Source: Hormiphora californensis (taxonomy: Eukaryota > Ctenophora > Tentaculata > Cydippida > Pleurobrachiidae). From it: a DNA stretch of 64,000 nucleotides. This document shows positions 54,778-64,000 of the stretch, in pieces (the stretch's first letter is position 1; every line of letters starts with the position of its first letter). The stretch spans positions 4,936,008-5,000,007 of the forward strand of contig CM035362.1 of assembly GCA_020137815.1 (NCBI GenBank), in the 5' to 3' direction. The notes beneath the pieces are model-generated. The model saw only the letters and a program-made list of their open reading frames with translations, had not been told where the DNA came from and made no database searches. Both the position numbers and the translations under genes were made by a program.

Positions 54778-56149
54778 ATGTTGGTGGAAGCTGCAACCCA
54801 AACTAGGGATGGCTCAATGCTCCCTGAGATTCGAGTTGAGGATGCTGGGGTTGTGGAGAGTTTGGGACTTTTGGATCCTATAAACGTAGAAAAGAAGAGC
54901 CCTATCAACGGTGACTCCCCTCCTACTACTTCAGTTTTTTCGTGCATTGATGTGTCTTCGGATGGTTAGTTTTGGGGGAGGAAATATCAAAGACAAAAAA
55001 GCTGATTAATGATTTTTAGTTAGTTTTTATTTCCTGTACAGTGTAATAGATTCTAAATCTTCCTATTATTTTCAGATGATTGTTCTGACTCAGATGAAGA
55101 GGAAACTGGTAGTGAGGATGAGGATGGTAGCTCTGAAGATGATATGATTATAATATTGACCTCTGAATCAGATTCTGGTGAAGAAGATGCTCAGCCTTGT
55201 TCCACCCAAAATCTCACACCTCCAAACCTTTGCCAGATTCAACACACCCCTCCTCAACCATCCCTTCCAATCCAGCCGGTCTCTTCAAAACCAAATCTAG
55301 CAAGGCCTCTTCCAGTACCAAACAGGCTAAATTAGTCTCCGATCAAATTCTTTGGTTACTCTTTTTCGGACTCTTCCAGTTTATCGGGTCAAAGCCAGAT
55401 TCAATGTTCTCGGACAGAACGTACTTCTGATGACATAACCAAACTGAATAGTGATAATCGTTTCCAGTGTAAAATGAGGGGGTGCTCTGTTGTAAAACTT
55501 AGAGAAAAGGAACTGTTTGAGCACGTTAGAATTGATCATGCAGATAGGAAATATCGGTGTAAAGTTTGTCCTATGGCATGCAAAAAGTCCAGTCATCTTG
55601 CTCAGCACATTCTGATTCACAGTGGAGATAAACCTCACCAATGTGACGAATGTGGAATGAAATTTGCACAAAAAGGTGTTTTAATGCAACACTCGTCTTT
55701 CTGTCCACTGTACCTAATAAAAGATTGTTGCTTGCCACTCAGGTTGTGGATGAGATTCCCCAAAAATGAGTTGTAGCGAGCACATTAGGACTACACATCC
55801 GAAAGGAAAGTTCCAGTGTGATGTTTGGTCCCTATACGTTCAAACACCGAACAAACTGTTCGCGTACACAAGCGGAAACCTGAATAAAAATAAACCATAC
55901 AATTGTGATATTTGGTGATAAGAGATTTACTCACTACGGTTCTCTTAAAAATCATCTTAATGTTACATACCGGGAGCTTCCATTCAATGTGATGTGTGTG
56001 GTAAAGTTTTGCTCAACTCAGTTTCTATCAAGAGGCATATGAGGACACACACTGGTGAGAAACCTTTTGCTTGCTCTCACTGTGGGAAATATTTTGCCTC
56101 ATCTTCAAATAGAAAATGTCACGAAGTTTCCTGTTCTGTGATAGAGTAA
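54778..56149 (+). pseudogene. C2H2 zinc-finger protein gene, interrupted
   Basis: Exon 1 runs from an ATG at 54778 (start uncertain) to a donor at 54965 (EAATQTRDGSMLPEIRVEDA). Exon 2 starts at 55076 and encodes an acidic region (SDSDEEETGSEDEDGSSEDD), then a Pro/Ser-rich stretch. The same frame meets TAG at 55333-55335, then continues into C2H2 fingers: FQCKMRGCSVVKL, YRCKVCPMACKKSSHLAQHI, HQCDECGMKFAQKGVL. The frame ends at 55774-55776. After about 170 bp of disrupted sequence a different frame resumes with [20 protein letters not shown], the linker HTGEKPF and [17 protein letters not shown], ending at 56149. It would be a nuclear DNA-binding protein. The in-frame stop plus frameshifts suggest decay, unless small introns remove them. 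Confidence 0.75.
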
Positions 56150-56201
56150 TAGTTAAAGTGAGAGTGGACCAACACAGAATTGGACCAGATTGTTAGAACT
56201 A

Positions 56202-57051
56202 CAGTCGGACCCCGATTTAGGGACACCCTCGGGGGAAAGGGTCTTGTCCACTAAATCGGGGTGTCCACTAAATCGGGGTGAGCCATATTTGACCCAAAAA
56301 ACCTATTTTATTGCCCAAAATGCTATATTATTAAGACTAAAGACACCTCTAACTGTTATATGCAATATTCATGTATTGATGACATGATCATTTCTGATTA
56401 GAAAAAGAAAAATATAAAAGAATTCTTTTTCAAAAAAATGTGGAAAATTTTCTAAGTTATACCAGCCCGTCCGGTTTGTATTTCGAATCGGTGCAACTTA
56501 CTGGATATCCTGTCTAATTAGCGGGTTCAAAACGAACCGATACGTGATACCATACCGAATCGGGGCACCCTAAGCGGGTGAGGAAGTATAAACATTTCAA
56601 AATAACTTTTTCTCTCAAAATTTATGGGGAGCACCGATCAAAGCATTGACAATCGTACTGTAAAATTTTGCAAAAAAGTTATAAAATTTTTTAAAGGTAT
56701 ACCAGCCACGTCCGAATCGTGTTTCGAATCGGTGCATCTTATTGCATGTCCTGCTGCTAATTAGACGGAACGAATCGAAACGTGATCCCCATCGAATCGA
56801 AATTTTGACGCTTGGACCTTGGTGAACTTGTGATTCGATGGGCACCATGGGGATCACGTATCGGTTCGTTCCGAACCGTCTAATTAGCAGAAGGACATGC
56901 GATAAGATGCACCGATTCGAAACACGATTCGGACATGGCTGGAATCTTTTTGAAAAATTTCACAAAAAATTTCCCAAAAAAATTCAAAAATTTTTGGGGG
57001 GAAAAAATCCTGTCCCTAAATCGGGGTGTCCCTAAATCGGGGGTCCGACTG
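56202..57051. mobile_element. CAGTCGGACCCCGATTTAGGG element with TA duplication (pogo/Tigger-like)
   Basis: Inverted ends CAGTCGGACCCCGATTTAGG and CCTAAATCGGGGGTCCGACTG-type, flanked by TA (56200-56201 and 57052-57053). The TIR resembles those of pogo/Tigger-type mariner elements. The interior (about 56460-56960) is a second inverted repeat containing 'cgtttcgaatcggtgca'-like words. There is no transposase. It sits directly after the zinc-finger gene. Confidence 0.86.
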
Positions 57052-57293
57052 TAATAGAGAATAGTTCTCTGAGCATTTTGCCCTTTTCCCGCTTAAATTA
57101 TACTCTCCATCACGGAGATATTTTTGTCACAACGGTAGAATTTCTTTTTCTGTATTCTAGGCAGCACATGACAGGGTGCACTGCACCCTGTCACAGTGCG
57201 CACACATGCATAGACACTAGACAGGGATTGGTAAACTGATCATTCTCATTTAAGTGGCAAAATTCAAAATGCTAAGAGAGCTATTCTCTACTA

Positions 57294-58065
57294 ACGGGTG
57301 ACAACTAAAAATCTGGACAATTTTCTGTGAGCTCTAGCGCCGGCCCCGCTTGAGATACAGCTTCAGGCCTGAGCAAGAACGATTTTTCAGACAATTTTGA
57401 ATCAGAATAACACAACGGGAAAAACTAAAAAGTTCATTTTCATTGCGATATCTCATCATTTCCTCTTGACCCACCAAAGCATGTAGTACTTGAAATTTAC
57501 ACACTTTTCTAGCACCTCTAGCGCCTGTTCTTTTTGAGATACAGCTTCGAGGCAGCGATAGAATGATTTTTCAGACGATTTTGAACGAAATTAATTTTGT
57601 TTCACACTCCGATAATCTCAATTCTAATCACAGAATCATCTGTAACAAACACTTCAAAGTGTAGTTTACAGGTAATTTGAGAAATCGCCATTTTGACGAT
57701 CTCTCGAAACATTTATGACGTGGAAAACCAACTTCCTGATAAGCTAAAATGTTGAAACTTGGCAGTTATGTTGGTTATCATTATGGCATGAACAACCATT
57801 ATTTCAAATTTGAGATTTACATCTCATCGGGAAGGTCGTTTCTGATCAAACAGAAATCTCAAATCTCCGTAAACATGCTTTGGTGGGTCAAGAGGAAATG
57901 ATGCGATATCGAAATGAAAATGAACTTTTTAGTATATTTTCCGTTGTGTTATTCTGATTCAAAATTGTCTGAAAAATCGTTCTAGCTCAGGCCTGAAGCT
58001 GTATCTCAAGCGGGGCCGGCGCTAGAGCTCACAGAAAATTGTCCAGATTTTTAGTTGTCACCCGT
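57294..58065. mobile_element. ACGGGTGACAACTAAAAATC foldback with TA duplication
   Basis: A 772 bp element with arms of roughly 180-200 bp that share 'ctctagcgccggccccgctt', 'cctgagcaagaacgattttt' and 'tgacccaccaaagcatg'. TA flanks both ends. The interior repeats 'gagatacagcttc' and 'tttttcagac' motifs in both arms. No ORF. The flanking sequence ('gtgagagtggaccaacacag' at 56158 and its inverse near 58095) is itself inverted around the two elements. Confidence 0.87.
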
Positions 58066-58189
58066 TATCTTCAACAATCGTGTCTAATTCTGTGTCGGTC
58101 CACTCTCACTTGTACTGTTTGCTATTATTATATTGAGAAGATAAACTAGAAACACACATAATATAATAATGTATCTAATTATTTTAACA

Positions 58190-58760
<571 letters not shown>

Positions 58761-59003
58761 TTCTTGTAATTGCATATTCCTAGTCGTGATTTATTTCTTC
58801 CGTTCTTGCCCTTTTTCTGTGTAACTCAGTGATTCAGTTAGTTCAATGTGTGTTTTTGTGTTCGATTGTGTTTGTGAAGCACTGTGTAATGTGTTGAGTG
58901 TTCCAAATCAGTTCCTATTGCTAAATCCTCCTGCTGCTGCTGTAGTATTATTCTAGCGTGTAGTACAGTATTAATCAATCAATTAATTGATAGAGCTAGC
59001 AAG

Positions 59004-62000
59004 ATGTTAATATTACCATTCCTCTGCCTTCTCTCCCTGGTTTATGGTGATGGTGAAATCCTCGTTCTTGGTGGACAGGGACTTGCGGGATCAGCTACAC
59101 TAAATGCCCTACTAGATGCCAAGTTCGAAGGTTAAAATGATATACGCAAACATCAGATATGATTTACTTTTTGTGAAATTAAATGTTCAACTTTAGAGTA
59201 GATGTAGGACTTCCAATGAATTTTAGATCTTATAGGTTTCAAATCAAAGGATTCAAATCAAAGGATTTCAGCAGTTACTTGCTGTCGTAACATTATACAC
59301 CATTCCCCTATCTATCTCCCATCTCCTATAACAATTTCATCTCTCTCCTGCAGTTACCGCACTCAATGACAACAAAAACTACTTTGACTACCATGAGATG
59401 TTTGGCAGTAAAATCGAGAGTCTAGCATGCATCCGATCGGCAGGACTTGCTGGATGTTTCGAGCTACAGAACTATATTAAAGGTACCAGGAACCGACCGA
59501 AACAAGTAAACAACCAATCAGAGCTTGTTATTTAGGTCACGTGATTGGTTATCAGCCAATCAGAGACCAGTATTTCCTGATTCGGTCGGTTCCTGAAAGG
59601 TACATGTCATGTCATGTCTGTACTATATATATCCATCAAAAATAACATTGATTGGCACATAACCAATATACTTTCATTTTCTAAGTTATAGAATTTATTA
59701 ACAGTTTCAATAAAATTATAATTCTGACAAATATTTCCGACACTTCTTTCTGACTCGCACCATCAAACTACAAGATCACGGTTTCAACTCTCAGGTGCCC
59801 CCAAGTTGCGGGCTATAGTGGACTTCACCTCAAGTACCAAGGCCCTGATGGAGGAAGCTGTTGAGATCTTTGCGCCCCTGAATCCTGAGGTTTACCTGTT
59901 TGTTAGCGCAGCAGCTGTCTATGACGTGGCAATCCCAGTTCCCGCGGTGAGTTTTTTGTTGGGTAACCAATATATAATAATAGACACTTCAATTATAATA
60001 GTACACGGTGTCCTGGAAGGACGTTCTACCTCGAAAACGTATACCCCAGAAGTTACGGACACTACCCCATGTATTTTTTGACGTAGAATCCGAAAAACAT
60101 AAAATTAAATCCTGTATATAACCGATTTGCGTAAAACAGCAAAAACTGTAGTAGTGACCAGGCTGATTTCCACCTAGTTCACGCTACATGTAGAACTCTC
60201 CGGCCCTACCCCATTTTATTGGTGGTGGTTATTTAATAACCCCCCTATTTTTAGCCGATTGAAGAGGAAGATGTCCAGAGACCAGAGAGCGTTATAATGA
60301 GGGAAAGTTATAACGAGAAGAATATCTTTGGAAACAACATGTTAGTAGAATCGACACACACAATATAATTATGATGATTGGGAATTCTAGTTTCAGCGAT
60401 CAGTAACTGCTAAAACTTTAGGAAATATGTTATTAGGATCATGGCAGTATACCGGTTTATTATACGAGCTGTTGTTCATATTATGGTAATTGTTTCTTTA
60501 TTCCCACATTATATCATCATACTAAAATCCCGTTCAGGTTGGGATCAGAAGAGGCGCTCAAAGAAAGTGGACTTCCCTACGTTATTCTCCGATGTGCTGA
60601 TATGGTCGGTCCTAGGGACACTACTTACAGGTGAGATACATCAGAACCAGTCTAAAGTTCAGACCCTGAACCAATCTGAAGTAATATCAACCAACCAATA
60701 TTGACCTTAATCTGAAGCAATCTGAACCACGCTGTTCGGCACCGGAAAGCTCAGACGTTTTATTATCCCCATCCTATAGGCCTCTAAAACCCTCTCTTTC
60801 CCACAGGTGGTGGCAGTACCAGGTTTGGTCCGAGCACTTTGACCTGTTAGACACTGCATTTGTCGTTCCTAATATGTTGAAGGACATGCGATTCAGTCTG
60901 ACATACGGTGCTGATGTGGGACAAGCTGTTGTCAGTGCTCTCCAAAAGGGGTAGGTGAAGCTCGATCCTGATTCCCTAGCTCTCTAAATCCCAGAGTCTC
61001 CCAGCAGTAACGCCAAAATCACTCAAATCCCATGATATACTAGTCCCATATAATAATAATAATAGTCCTATGATCGCGGTGTAATCCCATTATAGTCCCC
61101 TGATCGTTGATCGCCTAGTACACTTCAGGCTAATACCGTAGACCCTATAATATACTTTACACCCCTCCATCTTTAAGTGTAAAAGACCGGATTTACAACG
61201 TCGCGATGGAGAAACAATTCACCCTACCGCACCTCCTCCTTGAGATGTGCAAGGTATTCGATAATGCTGAAACTTGCTGGGCGGACTATACTGATGTGAG
61301 TAACTTTGCGGTGATAGTTGTTGAATAACTTTGCCGTGGAAGTTGTTGAATACATTTTCGGTGGAAGTTGATGAATAACTTTGCGGTGGAAGTTGTTGAA
61401 TAACTTTGCGGTGGAAGTTGCTGAATAACTTTGCTGTGGAAGTTGTTGAATAACTTTGCGGTGGAAGTTGTTGAATAACTTTTCGGTGGAAATTTTTGAA
61501 TAACTTTGCGGTGGAAGTTGTTGAATAACTTTGCGGTGGAAGTTGTTGAATAACTTTGCAGAGGGAGCTGTTAACTGAGCTGAAGTCTGAACACAGGATG
61601 GTTATTTACTAATTACTAATTAATTATTAATTAATAATAATTATATCTCCCAGGCGCAAGAGACCTACACGATCTATCCTAGCAATCACCAAGGCATTCT
61701 GAGCATTGCCCGTGCCCGAGAAGAACTCGACTTCGAGCCCACGCCCTGGGACACAGTTTTAAGTGAGACGATCCAGTTTTATAGCGATGCCAGATTGAAA
61801 TTTACTAACGAGCGGAATATAGGTGAGAGGAGGGGGTGGGGGCTGCGAGGGACATGTACAGAATGCCAGAACACCTGTATTTCCTAAACTAGTCGATCTC
61901 TATACATAGATAGCGGGCTAGTACTATACTTACAAACAGCTTCTCGATCTTCTAGACTAAGAACAGTGATTTAGATCACCCATTCTTTCTCCTAGTTCTT

Positions 62001-62411
62001 CACGGTTGCGCGTCTTCATACAGTATCTCGGTTTTCCATTGCCGTTTTCCCACTACAAGCGACCGGGAAAGAACAGTTTAGATCACCCATTCTTTCTCCT
62101 GTAGTTCTCCAGAAACTTGGCGACAACGTGATACCCTACCTTACCGTTGGGCCCCTCAATGAAGTAATGACAGATGTTAGTAAAGATGAAATCCTCCAAG
62201 GTCCTACTCCAGTGGACGTTGATGCAGGTAAGATAGTACCCCAGATTCTATAGCAACTTGCCCGATCCCTCCTCATAGGAGTTTGAACAAAATAAACTCT
62301 ACATATATTACTCAAAGGCAACAGGCTAATATACATTTGTCTGTTGATTCTGACTTTCTGCATTGAGTAATTTAACAACTTATTGCAGGTGGTATAAGGA
62401 CAGAATTGTGA
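59004..62411 (+). CDS. Secreted or ER-lumenal NAD-dependent epimerase-like protein (extended SDR), complete, 10 exons
   Basis: Exons: 59004-59130, 59354-59482, 59795-59946, 60255-60340, 60538-60630, 60807-60950, 61178-61295, 61654-61822, 62105-62227, 62389-62411. Splice sites are GT/AG, phases agree, and the total is 1,164 bp (387 residues). Residues 1-15 are a signal peptide (MLILPFLCLLSLVYG). A Rossmann glycine motif follows (EILVLGGQGLAGSATLN), then IVDFTSST, YLFVSAAAVYD (the strand with the SDR Ser/Tyr region), a helix LGSEEALKESG, YVILRCADMVGPRD, a TYGADVGQAVVSAL segment and NVAMEKQFTLPHLL. This order matches NAD-dependent epimerase/dehydratases, closest in style to the CSP41-like branch. 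The catalytic YxxxK lysine is not evident, so catalysis is uncertain. The C-terminus is RTEL, a KDEL-like ER retrieval variant. The very weak donor GTTAAA ends exon 1. Confidence 0.92.
59487..59595. mobile_element. hAT-like MITE, copy 4, inserted on a splice donor
   Basis: A complete 109 bp copy (CAGGAACCGACCGAAACAAG ... TCGGTCGGTTCCTG) flanked on both sides by AAAGGTAC. The left AAAGGTAC (59479-59486) is the end of epimerase exon 2 (AAAG) plus its donor (GTAC). Insertion therefore duplicated the donor, leaving one upstream and one downstream of the element. Confidence 0.9.
61296..61565 (+). repeat. 25 bp minisatellite starting at a splice donor
   Basis: The donor of the exon 61178-61295 reads GTGAGTAACTTTGCGGTG. 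It is followed by about ten units of 'gttgttgaataactttgcgg' plus 'tggaa', whose core 'aactttgcggtg' is the same text. The array fills the first 270 bases of the intron. Units read 'gaataactt' where the donor reads 'gagtaactt', so the copies have lost the GTGAGT itself. Confidence 0.88.
61960..62106 (+). repeat. Duplicated acceptor of epimerase exon 9
   Basis: 'gatttagatcacccattctttctcctag' occurs at about 61968-61995 and again, as 'gtttagatcacccattctttctcctgtag', at about 62076-62104. The second is the real acceptor, because only it continues into the frame LQKLGDN. The first is followed by TTCTTCACGG, a near copy of the exon start TTCTCCAGA. Confidence 0.83.
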
Positions 62412-62697
62412 CTACCCACGTCATCGTGGAGGTGGATGATGTTGACAAGCCTAGTGGGGCTACGAAGTTTTCTAGTACTCGTGGTGGTTGTAGTGGTATT
62501 TTCTTAAATATGATGTTGTTAACCCGTTTATATATTTTGTACACGAATTTTTGAAAATTGAATTGTTTTCATTTCTTATTGAAACTACAAGTCAGTGCAT
62601 GATGATTGCTATCACGTGGTTGGGCACGTCACGCCCTCTTTTTTCGCGCGCGATTTTTCACGAAACCCTCACACAGAGGGCACAGTCACGACTAGTA
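62412..62697. other. 3' flank of the epimerase gene
   Basis: Probable 3' UTR. No AATAAA is obvious before the foldback at 62698, so polyadenylation may use a signal inside that element (AATAAA-like words near 62780). The 63- and 70-codon ORFs have no features. Confidence 0.4.
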
Positions 62698-63668
62698 CGG
62701 TGGCAGATTCCGGCCAAGAGTTTTTTCAATCAAGTGAATAATTTTTGTTTGAAGTTTATATAAAAATTTTATTTCAAAATAAAAATTAACATGTCGTTAA
62801 AATTATTGGCCGGAATCTGCCACGCGGGTGGCAGATTCCGGCCAAGATTCTCAAAAAACCTTGGCCAGAATCTGCCACACACGTGGCAGATTCTGGCCAA
62901 CCAACTAAAACTTGTTTATATCAAAGCGAAAACCACTGTACCCGACTAATTTTGATACGCTGAATCACGTAAGATACTTTTCCAATCCCTCAGAGGTCGG
63001 AAAAGTGTCATAATTGACCATAATTGGGTCTAATTGATCCCACTTACAACTTTTTACCTTAAAACGATAGACGCTTATGTGAAGGCACTTTTCCGACTAA
63101 TTTTGATACGCTGAATCACGTAAGCAACTTTTCCAAGTCCTCCGAGGTCGGGAAAATGCCCTAATTGAGCAATTAAGGCTAATTAGACCCAATTATACCC
63201 AATTAAGGCATTTTCCCGACCTCGGAGGACTTGGAAAAGTTGCTTACGTGATTCAGCGTATCAAAATTAGTCGGAAAAGTGCCTTCACATAAGCGTCTAT
63301 CGTTTTAAGGTAAAAAGTTGTAAGTGGGATCAATTAGACCCAATTATGGTCAATTATGACACTTTTCCGACCTCTGAGGGATTGGAAAAGTATCTTACGT
63401 GATTCAGCGTATCAAAATTAGTCGGGTACAGTGGTTTTCGCTTTGATATAAACAAGTTTTAGTTGGTTGGCCAGAATCTGCCACGTGTGTGGCAGTTTCT
63501 GGCCAAGGTTTTTTGAGAATCTTGGCCGGAATCTGCCACCCGCGTGGCAGATTCCGGCCAATAATTTTAACGACATGTTTATTTTTATTTTGAAATAAAA
63601 TTTTTATAAAACTTCAAACAAAAATCATTCACTTGATTGAAAAAACACTTGGCCGGAATCTGCCACCG
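62698..63668. mobile_element. 971 bp CGGTGGCAGATTCCGGCC foldback with TA duplication
   Basis: Arms of about 480 bp are almost perfect inverted copies, centred near 63183. Ends read CGGTGGCAGATTCCGG and its inverse and are flanked by TA (62696-62697 and 63669-63670). The word 'gtggcagattccggccaa' recurs within each arm as subterminal repeats. There is no ORF. Confidence 0.92.
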
Positions 63669-63670
63669 TA

Positions 63671-64000
63671 GACTAGAGCACTCGGAAAGTGCTTAGTATT
63701 CAGCTGTGGCGAACGCCACAGCTTTTCTTTTTACGGAATTAGAAGGGCTATATTCCAAACAGGTGCAACGTCGCTGTCTCAATCTCTAATTCGTAAAAAT
63801 AGGGGCTTAATCTCCGATTTCTGTATACAGTTTTTCGGCGATTACGAGAGATTGAGGCATCTGACAAACAAAATCTTCTGGATTTATAAACTTCAGACAA
63901 TTTGCCACCTTTCTACCAAAGGATTTTGTCTGGGGACTTCTGGCCTATGATTGCATGTCATGACAGCCAATTAAAAATATTTGTCCTGAATTTAGTGGGG
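63671..64000. other. Window end, no feature recognised
   Basis: Non-repetitive text with a short hairpin 'gctgtggcgaacgccacagc' at about 63704-63723. I see no exon or element end. Confidence 0.4.

Overview
The window is animal nuclear DNA. It has short spliced exons with GT/AG junctions, recognisable metazoan protein families (procarboxypeptidase, C-type lectins, a nuclear-receptor ligand-binding domain, a C2H2 zinc-finger protein), a LINE that encodes a restriction-like endonuclease, a Helitron, and very many inverted-repeat elements. The repeat content and the lectin cluster suggest an invertebrate. I cannot name the phylum from sequence alone.

Layout. 1-806 is a decayed arm of a foldback element. 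1109-7937 (+) is a nearly complete 12-exon zinc procarboxypeptidase gene in which every exon phase fits. 7963-9535 is a 1.6 kb foldback element. 9892-16345 (-) holds three C-type-lectin-like genes: one with a damaged 5' end, one split by a nested transposon, and one truncated. 16.4-19.6 kb is nested foldback DNA ending in an orphan terminal exon (19475-19584, +). 20.3-21.3 kb is a large minisatellite and 21868-22671 a hAT-like element. 23825-28300 (-) encodes five exons of a nuclear-receptor ligand-binding domain up to its stop codon; its introns and 3' UTR carry two minisatellites and a 1.4 kb foldback. About 28.5-36.9 kb, like 10.5-12.0 kb, is consensus of visibly poor quality. 36.9-48.0 kb holds two head-to-tail copies (-) of an R2/NeSL-like LINE, each with a tandem-repeat array upstream of its ORF; the better copy carries a 598 bp Helitron. 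48-54.6 kb is repeats and unassigned fragments. 54.7-56.15 kb is a decaying C2H2 zinc-finger gene (+). 56.2-58.8 kb is two TA-flanked foldbacks and a CT microsatellite. 59004-62411 (+) is a complete 10-exon gene for a secreted or ER-lumenal NAD-binding epimerase-like protein. 62698-63668 is another foldback.

The strongest unexpected pattern is that several minisatellites and short duplications sit on exon/intron boundaries and copy the splice site with part of the exon. The clearest cases are a splice-acceptor array in the carboxypeptidase (2125-2769), a splice-donor array of 42 bp in-frame units in the nuclear receptor (25590-25924 and 27318-27800), an array that copies the receptor's stop codon (about 23305-23850), and a donor-adjacent array in the epimerase gene (61296-61565). 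The second pattern is foldback elements nested inside other foldbacks. All gene models were built by hand translation and splice-site reading; no database search was possible.
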